Shown here: piece by piece, positions 25,850 through 34,921 of the stretch | Layout of the letters: the number at the start of each line of letters is the position of its first letter | Numbering within the stretch: the first letter of the stretch is position 1 | Source of the DNA: CAWBRT01 sp963832365 | GTDB taxonomy: Bacteria; Acidobacteriota; Terriglobia; Terriglobales; Acidobacteriaceae | NCBI GenBank assembly: GCA_963832365.1 | Contig: CAWHUL010000004.1 | Location: 496,001-560,000, forward strand | Direction of reading: 5' to 3' | DNA: 64,000 nucleotides | Made by a program: the position numbers and the translations under genes | Notes under the pieces: model-generated | Databases searched by the model: none | The model's input: only the letters and a program-made list of their open reading frames with translations | Told to the model about the DNA's origin: nothing

Positions 25850-26957
25850 ATGGCAAATGCCGGGCAGCTAGGTAAACAAATTGTATCCTCGCGATTCTAC
25901 GGGCTTAATTTAGGCCCGTGTGACATGGCATCCGTCGTGCAGTCACGCTTGTGGCAAGACCTTATGCAAACCATTGAAGCCAAGCCGGGCAAGAGGGAGA
26001 GGAAGAATTCGCCGGTTGCCGTGCTAGGCGAACTGGTTCACGAGTACGTTCCAGGGGTAAGCGCAGGGATGCGCTCGGTTGAGGAGGCGCTAAAGCGCCT
26101 GGCAGACCGCCAGCTTCCGGTATTGCTGATGGGCGAACATGGGACCGGAAAAGCGACGCTCGCGCTCGAATTGCACCGAAGCCGCGTCGGCCGCCTAAGG
26201 GGATTTACTAAGGTAGATTGTGCCAACGTCACAACCGGGTTTCTCGAGACGGCGCTCAATCCGGGAAACGGTAACAGCTCTTTGCTCTGGATTAACGATG
26301 GCACAGTTTTACTGCAGGAGATCGGGAGCCTGCCGCCGTCGTTGCAGCCCCAAATGGCAAAGATCATCGCCGCTATCTTGGCGGCGCCCGTGGAACAGCG
26401 TGGAGCGGTACCGCTGATCGCAACTACGACCAAAGAGCTGCGCAACGAGGTTCAGGCGGGGCGCTTTCGCGATGACCTCTACTACATGATCAGCGGTGTA
26501 TCGCTGCAGCTACCGCCGTTGCGCCACCGCCGAGCCGATATCCCGTTACTGGCTGACTGCTTCCTGGCGAGGGCCGCGATGTCGCAGCAGCGGACAAAGC
26601 CGGCAATCAGCCAGGCGATGCAGCGATTCTTACTCGAGTGTCCATGGCCGGGAAATGTTGCGGAGTTGCGAGAAGCAGCCAGGATGATCGTGGCCGTGGG
26701 TGATGAAGGTTTGGCGATCGCGGCACTGACGCTCGCGGGCCCAGGAGGTACAGCGCTCGGGCGGCTTGCCGAAAGTCATTTCGCTAAAGCAGGCGGCGCG
26801 GGTCGCCTCGAGGAATGCCGAACGGGAATTGATGTTGAAGGTTCTGTCGAGAACCATGTGGAACCGCAAGCATGCCGCGCAACAGCTGCAGATTAGCTAT
26901 AAGGCCTTGCTGTACAAGCTCAAACAAAACGGGCTGCACGATGGCGCGGATTCTTGA
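25850..26957 (+). pseudogene. Degenerate sigma-54 activator-like protein, frameshifted
   Basis: From ATG 25850 a bEBP-like AAA+ domain runs to about residue 300: Walker A is altered (GEHGTGKA, 95-102), the GAFTGA loop is absent (replaced by NPGNGNSSLLWIND) and the Walker B Asp is lost (GTVLLQEIG, Gln156). The downstream LYYMISGVSLQLPPLRHRRADIP region is kept. Near 26765 the frame breaks; the second frame holds the FIS HTH (HAAQQLQISYKALLYKLKQ) and ends at 26957. As read it could bind DNA but not hydrolyse ATP or open promoters. It lies immediately before the EPS operon, so a repressor or scaffold role is conceivable, but decay is simpler. Confidence 0.75.
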
Positions 26958-26974
26958 CGAGGGAGATGGAGAGA

Positions 26975-27595
26975 ATGAAAACCACGAGAAAGGCCAGTGC
27001 GGTATTAGTGGGGGTTCTGTTGTGGGTGGCGTGCAGTTGCCTATTTGCCGATGACAAGGTCGCGGCGAAGAATGCGGCGGCGCCCAAAGCAGCAGAGGTT
27101 ACCGCGAATAGTGAATCGTTTGTCATCGGTCCTGAGGACGTGCTGCAGATCTCAGTTTGGAAAGAATCGGAGCTTTCGGGCCAACTGCCGGTTCGCTCGG
27201 ACGGGAAAATCTCGCTGGCGCTGTTGAACGATGTGCAGGCAGCCGGGCTTACACCGATGCAGCTAGCCGATTCGATTGCCGAAAAACTAAAAAAATATAT
27301 CAGCGATCCGCAGGTCAGCGTAGTTTTGCGGCAAATCAACAGCCGAAAGTATTACCTGCTCGGCGAAGTAAAAAAGCCTGGCGTGTTTCCCCTTAGCTCG
27401 GAGATGACTGTACTGCAGGCACTCTCGGTCGCTGGTGGATTCAATGACTTTGCTGGGTTGACCAAGATATACGTGTTACGACAAGAGAACGGGAAGCCGG
27501 TCAAATACCCCTTCAACTACAAACAAGTTCTCAAGGGCGAGGCCACCGAACAAAACCAGTTGCTAAAACCGAACGACACAATCGTAGTTCCATGA
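26975..27595 (+). CDS. Polysaccharide export protein (Wza-like, EPS operon gene 1)
   Basis: About 206 aa from ATG 26975 (RBS GAGGGAG nine bases upstream; ATG 26966 and TTG 26954 are alternatives). Signal peptide with a Cys-rich end (MKTTRKASAVLVGVLLWVACSC). Poly_export domain from about residue 50: FVIGPEDVLQISVWKE, then SLBB-like VVLRQINSRKYYLLGEVKKPG and TVLQALSVAGGF. It forms the periplasmic/outer-membrane export channel. First gene of the EPS operon (next gene ten bases on). The broken regulator overlaps its 5' edge. Confidence 0.9.
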   Translation: MKTTRKASAVLVGVLLWVACSCLFADDKVAAKNAAAPKAAEVTANSESFVIGPEDVLQISVWKESELSGQLPVRSDGKISLALLNDVQAAGLTPMQLADSIAEKLKKYISDPQVSVVLRQINSRKYYLLGEVKKPGVFPLSSEMTVLQALSVAGGFNDFAGLTKIYVLRQENGKPVKYPFNYKQVLKGEATEQNQLLKPNDTIVVP

Positions 27596-27604
27596 GGCGT
27601 GGGG

Positions 27605-28955
27605 ATGAAAATGTCAAGGTTACTAAGGTTTCTAATGCGGTCATTAATGTGGTTGGCTATCGTGCTACTCTGGGCTTTGAGCAGCTTAGGGCAGGATATG
27701 CCAATTTTGTCGCCGAATGTATCTGTGCAGTACGACTCGCGGTCACCGCGCACGGAGCGGCAGGGGGATGACTCCGATACATCCGCGACTCGGGGGCGGA
27801 GCTACGTCGCGCCGGTGTTCCGATTCATGGAGACTGTGAATTCCAATCCACAGCTCGGACAGCAACAGTCCGGGACAGAGGCCGGCAGCATGGTATCAGG
27901 CGACCTGGCACTCCACCATGTCTGGCGCCATGCCGATATGAATCTGCTGTACCAGGGGGGAGCGTCGTTTTACAGCAACAGTTCGACAATACAACTCCTG
28001 GTATCAGAGCCTTGGAGTTCAGCAGACGTTTATCGGACGGCGTTCGACGTTTTCCTTTGGCGACCACTTTAGCTATCTGCCGAACTCCTCGTTTGGCTTC
28101 AGCGGGTTTGGCTTTAACACTTACCCGGGGATGCAGCCCGCTTACGGTTCGGAGCCGATCACTGCACCGCTACAGTCGATCTTGACGCCGTATGCAACGC
28201 GTTACGAAAACACTGTAGACGGGCAATGGCGATACAAGGCGACCGCCCGCTCGACCGTTGCGTTTTCCGGATCCTATGGGGTGCTGCAGTTCAGCGACTC
28301 AGGATTCTACAACAGCGACACCTATGGAGCAGGGGCGTCGTTCGATCATCAGATCGGGCGGCACAGCAGTCTCGGCCTGTCCTATGCAGCCAGCTTAGTG
28401 CGCTATTCAAATGTCGATACCCAAATGGATGCACACTCCGTTGCACTTGAGTTCAAGGAGAGCCTTGGCAAGCGCTTCGCTTTGCAGATGGGGGCAGGTC
28501 CGCAATACGTGTTGTACGACTTTGGCGGAGCGGTGCAACGCTCGGTCCTACCCTCCGGCCACGCCGGGCTAACGGCGCATTGGAGCCGGGTCGATCTGGG
28601 CTTGATGTACTCGAAGGCTGTGAGTGCGGGCTCAGGCGTCACCCTGGGAACGAAGGCAGATAACCTCGCCCTGACAGCTTCGCGGCGGCTGAGCCGCAAC
28701 TGGCGTGGCTCTGCGAACCTTGCCTATGCCCACAACAGCTCACTGCAGCCGATCGGCGGGGTGGCGTACAACTCGGAGGCCGTTGGGGCCACGCTGAGTC
28801 GCAACATTGGTCGCACCGCGTCCTTTTTCGCACAGTACAGTCTACAAAACCAGAACACCTCTGCCGGTACGGGAAGTGTTCTAGCGGGTAATCTACTGCA
28901 GAACACGTTTGGGGTGGGATTCTCTTGGAGTCCGCGCAACATACCAGTTAACTAA
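27605..28955 (+). pseudogene. EPS outer-membrane barrel protein, single frameshift
   Basis: Start ATG 27605 with GAGG seven bases before. Signal peptide (MKMSRLLRFLMRSLMWLAIVL). N-part has Pro/Ser-rich DMPILSPNVSVQYD and LHHVWRHADMNLLYQGGASFY. Near 27985 the frame breaks and continues as YNSWYQSLGVQQTFIG, RSTFSFGDHFSYLPNSS and further strands (YKATARSTVAFSGSYGV, RHSSLGLSYAASLV) to FGVGFSWSPRNIPVN at 28955. It matches the barrel protein of exosortase EPS clusters (TIGR03016-like). One base would restore about 450 aa. Confidence 0.8.
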
Positions 28956-28970
28956 AGAAGGGCGAGCAAC

Positions 28971-30491
28971 ATGCTGGGAGATCGTGAGCTTAAGTTCGAC
29001 GACTACATGCGCATCCTGCGGAGGCGTATGTGGGTCATTCTGATCCCTGCGATTCTGGTGCCGATTGCAGCGTATTTGATCTCACTGATGCTCCATGATC
29101 GCTTCACCTCGCAGACGCTGGTGATGATCGAGCAGCCCAAGGTGTCAGAGAGCCTCGTCAAGCCGGTAGTAATGGAGGACCTGATGCAGCGGCTACAGAC
29201 GATGCAGGAGCAGATCTTAAGCCGCACTCGTCTGCAGCCGATCATCGAGCGCTTTGGACTCTATCAAAACAAGACAGTAGTTGATCGTGCTGCCGTTCGC
29301 CTGTCGGCAAAAGACGCGAGCAAGCCGCCGGTCGAAGAGTTGATCGAGAGGATGCGCAAAGATATTGCCATTCGCCTGGTGCGCGCGGATCGGGGCGTTC
29401 CCGGATTTTACATCAGCTTTACGGCTGAGAGCCCCCGGCTGGCGCAACAGGTCTGCGCGGAGATTACCTCGATGTTTATGCAGGAGAACCTTCACCTGCG
29501 TGAAGAGCATGCCGAGGGCACGACCGCCTTTCTGCGGGCGCAATTGGAACAGTCAAAAATCAAGCTTGAGGACCAAGATAAGAGATTGGCAGCTTTCAAG
29601 CAGCGCTACGTAGGCCAGCTGCCCGGTCAGGAGCAGATGAATATGAATCTCCTGATGGGGCTAAACACGCAGCTTGAGGCAATTAATCAGGCGCTGAGCC
29701 GGGCACAGCAGGACAAGGCGTTCACGGAAGCGATGCTAGCCCAGCAGATTTCAGATTGGAAGTCGCAGCGAGCGCCGGATAACCCGAAGACGATTGATGA
29801 TCGCCTGCTGAGGCTGCAGGCGGAACTTGGTGCCGCCGAGGCGCGCTATACGAGTGATCACCCTGACGTGGTGAAACTGAAGAAGGAAATAGCTGTTCTG
29901 AAAGAGAAATCACAAGCGAAACCCGCGATCCCAGCCGGTGAAGAGACGAAGCCCAACTCCAGTGAACCGGTCCAACTGAAGCAAATGCGAGTCAGTATTT
30001 ACCAACTCGAACAGGCAGTTCGCGAGAAGAGCAAAGAGCAAGAAAGGCTGCGGGGAGAGATCCGCAAGTACGAGGCGCGGGTGCAGTTGAGTCCGGTGGT
30101 TGAAGAGCAATATAAGGCGCTGACGCGTGACTATCAGACGGCCCTTGGGTTCTATACCGACCTATTAAATAAGAAGACACAATCTGAAATGGCCACTGAT
30201 TTGGAGCGCAAACAGCAGGGAGAGCAGTTTCGCATTATGGACCCGCCTAACTTACCAGAGAAACCTACGTTCCCCAACCGTCTGCTGATTGCCATGGGTG
30301 GATTGGCCGGCGGCATCGCACTTGGCTTCGGCCTTGCCTTCTTGCTCGAAATGCGCAACCAGGCGATTCGCACTGAGGACGAAGTGACGTTCTATCTGGA
30401 ACTGCCAACGCTGGCACTGGTGCCGAACCTGGAAAGCAGCACCAAGGGAGTAAAAAGGGCGCGAAGAGGTGCCGCAGTAGCGCAGGCCTAG
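28971..30491 (+). CDS. EPS chain-length determinant (Wzz/PCP type)
   Basis: 506 aa. N-terminal cytoplasmic segment (KFDDYMRILRRRMWVILIPA) leads into helix 1 (about 21-40). A long periplasmic coiled-coil region (about 100-420) includes TTAFLRAQLEQSKIKLED and several heptads. Helix 2 lies near 440-460 (LLIAMGGLAGGIALGFGLAF), with FPNRLLIAMGG just before and a cytoplasmic tail. It regulates polymer length together with the BY-kinase downstream. Matches the exosortase-specific family (TIGR03007-like). RBS AAGAAGGGCGAGCAAC before ATG. Confidence 0.92.
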   Translation: MLGDRELKFDDYMRILRRRMWVILIPAILVPIAAYLISLMLHDRFTSQTLVMIEQPKVSESLVKPVVMEDLMQRLQTMQEQILSRTRLQPIIERFGLYQNKTVVDRAAVRLSAKDASKPPVEELIERMRKDIAIRLVRADRGVPGFYISFTAESPRLAQQVCAEITSMFMQENLHLREEHAEGTTAFLRAQLEQSKIKLEDQDKRLAAFKQRYVGQLPGQEQMNMNLLMGLNTQLEAINQALSRAQQDKAFTEAMLAQQISDWKSQRAPDNPKTIDDRLLRLQAELGAAEARYTSDHPDVVKLKKEIAVLKEKSQAKPAIPAGEETKPNSSEPVQLKQMRVSIYQLEQAVREKSKEQERLRGEIRKYEARVQLSPVVEEQYKALTRDYQTALGFYTDLLNKKTQSEMATDLERKQQGEQFRIMDPPNLPEKPTFPNRLLIAMGGLAGGIALGFGLAFLLEMRNQAIRTEDEVTFYLELPTLALVPNLESSTKGVKRARRGAAVAQA

Positions 30492-30503
30492 GTGGACAAG
30501 ATT

Positions 30504-31439
30504 ATGTACAAGCAGTTTTTTGCCTTGCGATTATCGCCGTTCAATGTGAATCCTGACCCGCGTTTTCTATTTCTAACGCGGCCCAGTCAGGAGGCACTGG
30601 CATGCTTGTCCTACGGCGTCCAGAGCCGCAAAGGGTTCGTGCTGCTGACCGGCGAAGTAGGTACGGGCAAGACGACGATCATCAATCGCTTGCTGGAATG
30701 GTCGCGTACCCAGAGCATGCTGACGGCGTACATCTTTAACCCTTGCCTCGACGTGCAGGACTTTTTTGAAGTGATGATGTCGGAGTTTGGGATCGCAGCC
30801 AACGGCAGCTCGAAGGGGAAGCTGCTCCTCAACTTCAATCAATGGCTGCTGGAGCGCTACCGGGCAGGTCGAACTGTCGTACTGATCGTCGATGAGGCGC
30901 AAAACCTGTCGCCCGAGCTGCTAGAAGAGATTCGCCTGCTGACCAATCTGGAGACGTCCACGGAAAAGCTGCTGCAAATAGTGCTCTCCGGCCAACCCGA
31001 ACTGGAGGACAAGCTGCGGCTTCCGCAGTTACGGCAGCTCCGCCAGCGGATTACGTTGCGATGCAAGACCCAGCCGTTCACTGCGGAGGAAACCTCGCGC
31101 TATGTACTGCAACGTTTGAAGATCGCCGGGGCTTCTCGCGTGGATATCTTTTCCCCCACCGCCCTGCAAAAAGTGCACGAGTACACTTGCGGCGTGCCGC
31201 GCGTGATCAATCTGGTTTGCGAGCACTCCTTGATCAGCGCGTTTGTCGACAAGAAACCAACGGTTACACCCGACATGGTGGAGCAGGTGGCGCAGGAGTT
31301 CGAACTCGACCAAGTCAAGCCTGTTGTTCAGCGCACGCCGAACCATCAGGGATTAGAGCAAGCGTTGAGGCAGCTAAACACCATCACCGAGCAGCTACAG
31401 CAGCTGGAAAAGGCCGCCGGCAAGGGAAGCGAACGATGA
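30504..31439 (+). CDS. ExeA-like AAA ATPase of the EPS cluster
   Basis: About 311 aa from ATG 30504 (AGGTGG eight to nine bases before it); GTG 30492 in frame is possible. Start YKQFFALRLSPFNVNPDPRF is the hallmark of the exosortase-associated ATPase (TIGR03015). Walker A is GEVGTGKTT, Walker B VLIVDEAQN, then IRLLTNLETSTEKLLQIVLSG with sensor GQPEL. It likely powers assembly of the export machinery. Its stop overlaps the next start (ATGA), a sign of coupled translation. Confidence 0.93.
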   Translation: MYKQFFALRLSPFNVNPDPRFLFLTRPSQEALACLSYGVQSRKGFVLLTGEVGTGKTTIINRLLEWSRTQSMLTAYIFNPCLDVQDFFEVMMSEFGIAANGSSKGKLLLNFNQWLLERYRAGRTVVLIVDEAQNLSPELLEEIRLLTNLETSTEKLLQIVLSGQPELEDKLRLPQLRQLRQRITLRCKTQPFTAEETSRYVLQRLKIAGASRVDIFSPTALQKVHEYTCGVPRVINLVCEHSLISAFVDKKPTVTPDMVEQVAQEFELDQVKPVVQRTPNHQGLEQALRQLNTITEQLQQLEKAAGKGSER

Positions 31440-32425
31440 GCCGAATTCATGAAGCATTGCAGCAGGCAGAGCAGGACAGGTTAGCTGGCGTGGGCGGAGG
31501 CGCTGCGGCGTTGGCTGTTGCCGCGCCGCAAACGGCTCCCGAATTGCCAGACGACGCAACCCCGGCACCGCCGACCCCCGTGTCTGCGCCTACATCATCC
31601 CCCCTTGTCGGGCCTCCAGCGCCGCTGCCCATGGCCGCGGTGTCGGCCCTCGGGCCAGATGATGAGCTGGAGAATCGCGTTACCGATGAATTTCTTGAGC
31701 GTTGCCCTAAACCGGAATGGACACCGGATGCAAAGACCATGCTCTTCTTCGCAAGTGAAGGGGCCAACGGCAGCGAGGCGTTTCGAACGCTGCGGTCGCA
31801 CCTTTACGAGGTCCGGAAGAAGCAACCATTAAAGCGTCTGTTAGTCACCAGTGCCTTGCCGGGAGAGGGCAAGACGTTCATCGCCGCCAACCTTGCGCAG
31901 GTTATCGTGTGCCAGCACGGGCGGCGCGTCCTGCTGATCGACGCGGACTTGCGTCGACCCCACCTCCATGTGGCGCTTGGTGCGCCATCGACTCCAGGGC
32001 TGTCCGAATATCTGAACGGGAAGGTTGACGAAGCCGCAATCGTTCAGCAGGGGCCGCTTGCCGGCCTGTTCTTTATCCCTAGTGGAGCTCTGGCGACCAG
32101 CCCGGCGGAGTTAATCGGTGGACCGAGGATGCAGAAGCTGCTGGATGCTATGGCCGAACATTTCGACTGGATTATCATCGACAGCCCACCCTGTTTGCCC
32201 GTCGCGGACCCCAATATCCTGGCGGCACAGTGCGACGGCGTGCTGATGGTTGTGCGGGCTAACGAAACACAGCAAGATTCAGCCAAGAAGGCGAAGCAGA
32301 AGTTCAAGGGCAAATCCCTGATAGGAGTCGTGCTGAATCGCGTAGCGGAGACGCACCGCTATGATGGCTACTACTACGGCGCATACGGTTCGAACAAGCA
32401 GGAAACTGCCAAGATCGGACGGTGA
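31436..32425 (+). CDS. BY-kinase (CpsD/CapB type) of the EPS system
   Basis: 329 aa. N-terminus MSRIHEALQQAEQDRLAG, then a Pro/Ala-rich linker (about 30-80). Walker A LPGEGKTFIAANLA (about 144-150) and Walker A' VLLIDADLRRPHLH, then Walker B-like WIIIDSPP. The C-terminus is Tyr-rich (RYDGYYYGAYGSN), the autophosphorylation cluster. With the chain-length protein it controls polymerisation. Start ATG 31436 overlaps the previous stop. Confidence 0.93.
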   Translation: MSRIHEALQQAEQDRLAGVGGGAAALAVAAPQTAPELPDDATPAPPTPVSAPTSSPLVGPPAPLPMAAVSALGPDDELENRVTDEFLERCPKPEWTPDAKTMLFFASEGANGSEAFRTLRSHLYEVRKKQPLKRLLVTSALPGEGKTFIAANLAQVIVCQHGRRVLLIDADLRRPHLHVALGAPSTPGLSEYLNGKVDEAAIVQQGPLAGLFFIPSGALATSPAELIGGPRMQKLLDAMAEHFDWIIIDSPPCLPVADPNILAAQCDGVLMVVRANETQQDSAKKAKQKFKGKSLIGVVLNRVAETHRYDGYYYGAYGSNKQETAKIGR

Positions 32426-32431
32426 GCGGGC

Positions 32432-33805
32432 ATGATCCGATTGTTCCACGTGTACTATCCGGTGCGAACGCTCGTGTTGTTTGTTTGCGAAGCGATGGTG
32501 ATCTGCTGTTCATTTCTGCTGGCGGCAGTGATTCACTTTGGGCCGGATTCGTATCTCGTGCTGAACTACGAAGCGGGCATGTACAAGATTCTGGGCCTTA
32601 CGGCCGTGGCGCTGTTGGGGGCGTACTACTTCGATCTCTACAATACGGAGCAGTTGACATCGGAAGTCGAGGTGTATTTCCGTTTGTTCGTGGTCTTGGG
32701 CGTGTTCTCGATCCTGCTCGCCGGGGTCAGCTATTATCTACCCAGCCTTTCCCTGGGCCAGGGCGTAGGGCTGATCGGGATCATCATCCTGACTATCGCT
32801 TTACTGACGTGGCGCTCTGTTTACAGCTGGCTTTTGCGGCAACCGGCATTTCAAGAGCCCGTCTACGTGCTTGGTGCGGGGGAACGCGCCGAGCGCTTGG
32901 TAATAGGAATCAAAAAGCGCACTGACCTGGGGATGGCAGTGGTGGCCTTCGCCGGTGAGGAGACGAGGGCGCCAACCCGCGAGCAGCTTTCAGCCCATCT
33001 ATCGGCCGCTCTGGCACAGCAGAAGATCAATCGAATCATTGTGGCCATTGCCGACCGGCGCGGGGTCATGCCAGTCAACGATTTGCTGCAGCTGCGGATG
33101 GCCGGCGTCCGGATCGAAGATGCTACGGCCCTGCTTGAGAAAATCTCCGGCAAGATCGAGGTCGATCAACTTTATCCCAGCTCACTTATTTATGCGGAGG
33201 GCTTCCAGCTAGGCATGGCGGCGAAGATTGTGAAGCGCGTGAGTTCCATTGTCATTGCGCTTTCTGCCCTGATCATACTGCTGCCGATTCTGCCGCTGAT
33301 TGCGCTTGCCATCAAGCTCACCTCGCCGGGTCCGGTGATCTACAGTCAGGCGCGTGTCGGCTACCGAGGCAAGGCGTTCTACTGTCACAAGTTTCGCACC
33401 ATGCGAGCCGATGCGGAAGCCAAGACGGGAGCAGTGTGGGCAGGAGCGGACGATCCCCGGATTACATCGGTTGGGCGCTTTCTGCGCAAGGTTCGCTTGG
33501 ATGAAGTCCCGCAACTGTGGAACGTGCTCAAGGGCGAGATGAGCTTCGTGGGACCACGCCCGGAACGCCCCGAATTCGTCAGCTTGCTAAGCGAATCCAT
33601 CCCCTATTACCAGCTCCGTCACATAATTCGTCCGGGGCTAACGGGTTGGGCGCAAGTTCGTTATCGCTATGGGGCATCGATCGAAGACGCAAAAGAAAAG
33701 CTACGATACGACCTGTACTACATCAAGCACATGTCGCTCGGCCTCGATCTACTGATCGCTTTCGAGACCATCAAGATCGTCCTGCTGCGGAGGGGGAGCC
33801 AATAG
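32432..33805 (+). CDS. Polyprenyl sugar-phosphate transferase (initiating enzyme)
   Basis: 457 aa. Four to five N-terminal helices (residues 1-130), a GxGxxAxR-like YVLGAGERAERLV Rossmann-like loop (about 145), and a C-terminal sugar-transferase domain (about 265-457) with helix IVIALSALIILLPILPLIA, KFRTM, RLDEVPQLWNVLKGEMS (catalytic Asp-Glu) and GPRPERPEF. It adds the first sugar-phosphate to undecaprenyl phosphate. Matches the exosortase-type family (TIGR03013). Start six bases after the kinase stop. Confidence 0.92.
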   Translation: MIRLFHVYYPVRTLVLFVCEAMVICCSFLLAAVIHFGPDSYLVLNYEAGMYKILGLTAVALLGAYYFDLYNTEQLTSEVEVYFRLFVVLGVFSILLAGVSYYLPSLSLGQGVGLIGIIILTIALLTWRSVYSWLLRQPAFQEPVYVLGAGERAERLVIGIKKRTDLGMAVVAFAGEETRAPTREQLSAHLSAALAQQKINRIIVAIADRRGVMPVNDLLQLRMAGVRIEDATALLEKISGKIEVDQLYPSSLIYAEGFQLGMAAKIVKRVSSIVIALSALIILLPILPLIALAIKLTSPGPVIYSQARVGYRGKAFYCHKFRTMRADAEAKTGAVWAGADDPRITSVGRFLRKVRLDEVPQLWNVLKGEMSFVGPRPERPEFVSLLSESIPYYQLRHIIRPGLTGWAQVRYRYGASIEDAKEKLRYDLYYIKHMSLGLDLLIAFETIKIVLLRRGSQ

Positions 33806-34896
33806 TGGACGAGACTATAGCAATTTTGTTCTCACCCAGCAGCGAGGAAAGCACTGGAGGCCACTTTCAGGTTAAATGTTGCGGGGGCGACCTGTCGCGG
33901 GAGTGGGATGATTACGTGCTGCGGCAACCCACCGGCACGCTCTTTCACCTCACGGCCTGGAAACGTGCGATGGAAAGGGCGTTTGGGTATGAACCTCGCT
34001 ATCTGGTGGCTGAATCTGGAGGACAGATCAGTGCTGTTCTGCCTCTCTTCCTAGCGTCGAATCCGATTACTGGGAGAACGCTGATTTCCAGTCCTTTTGC
34101 AGTTTATGGCGGGGTTTGCGCCGCCGACCAGCGCGCCGGTGGGCTATTGCTGCTGCGGGCCCGCGAGATGGCGCGCGAGCTAGGAGTTCAGTATCTGGAA
34201 CTGCGCGACCGGGAAGTCCCGATTGATGCGGAAGGCTTCCACACCAAGCAGCTGTATGTGACATTCGATCAGGAACTGCCGCGGGATGCGGACGCGTTGA
34301 TGAAGGGCTTTCCACGTGACACGCGCTACATGATCCGCAAGGGGCAGAAGGCCGGATTGAAAGCCGTCGTCGGCAATGACCAGCTGAACACGTTCTATGA
34401 ATTGTACGCAGAATCGGTGCGGCAGTTGGGAACACCGGTTTTTTCCAAGGAGTACTTTCGCATCCTCTGCGAGGAATTTGGAGACAAACTCGAGATCACG
34501 GTCATCTGGCAAGAGGCCAAAGCGGTGGCGGCGGTGCTCAGTTTTTTGTTCAGGGACACGGTTCTGCCCTACTATGGCGGATCGGGCGCTGAGGGTCGGA
34601 AAGTAGCAGCCAACAATTTCATGTACTGGGAAGTGATGAGAAGCGCTCTGGAGCGCGGGTTCCGTTATTTCGACTTTGGGCGCAGCAAGGTAAACACTGG
34701 CGCCTATCAGTTCAAAATGCAGTGGAACATGCGGGAGCGTGCACTGCCTTACCAGTTCTACCTAGTCCGGCGGAAGGACATGCCGAATTTCTCACCGACG
34801 AATGCGAAATTCAAGTTGGCGATTTCTGTTTGGCAGCATTTGCCCTTGGGGTTGACAAAAGTGATCGGGCCGCCGCTGGTACGGCTCTTCCCGTAA
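33805..34896 (+). CDS. FemAB-like protein of the exosortase system
   Basis: 363 aa. GTG start (33805) overlaps the previous stop by one base, with GGAGGGGGAG eight bases before. GNAT-like fold: WDDYVLRQPTGTLFHLTAWKR, then RYLVAESGGQISAVLPLFL, ARELGVQYLELRDRE and a FDFGRSKVNTGAYQFK region near the end. Related to TIGR03019 FemAB proteins in XrtA loci. These may transfer an amino acid or acyl group to the polymer or a peptide; the exact substrate is unknown. Confidence 0.88.
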   Translation: MDETIAILFSPSSEESTGGHFQVKCCGGDLSREWDDYVLRQPTGTLFHLTAWKRAMERAFGYEPRYLVAESGGQISAVLPLFLASNPITGRTLISSPFAVYGGVCAADQRAGGLLLLRAREMARELGVQYLELRDREVPIDAEGFHTKQLYVTFDQELPRDADALMKGFPRDTRYMIRKGQKAGLKAVVGNDQLNTFYELYAESVRQLGTPVFSKEYFRILCEEFGDKLEITVIWQEAKAVAAVLSFLFRDTVLPYYGGSGAEGRKVAANNFMYWEVMRSALERGFRYFDFGRSKVNTGAYQFKMQWNMRERALPYQFYLVRRKDMPNFSPTNAKFKLAISVWQHLPLGLTKVIGPPLVRLFP

Positions 34897-34921
34897 CGCG
34901 ACGTGGCTCAGGATAGAGTAG

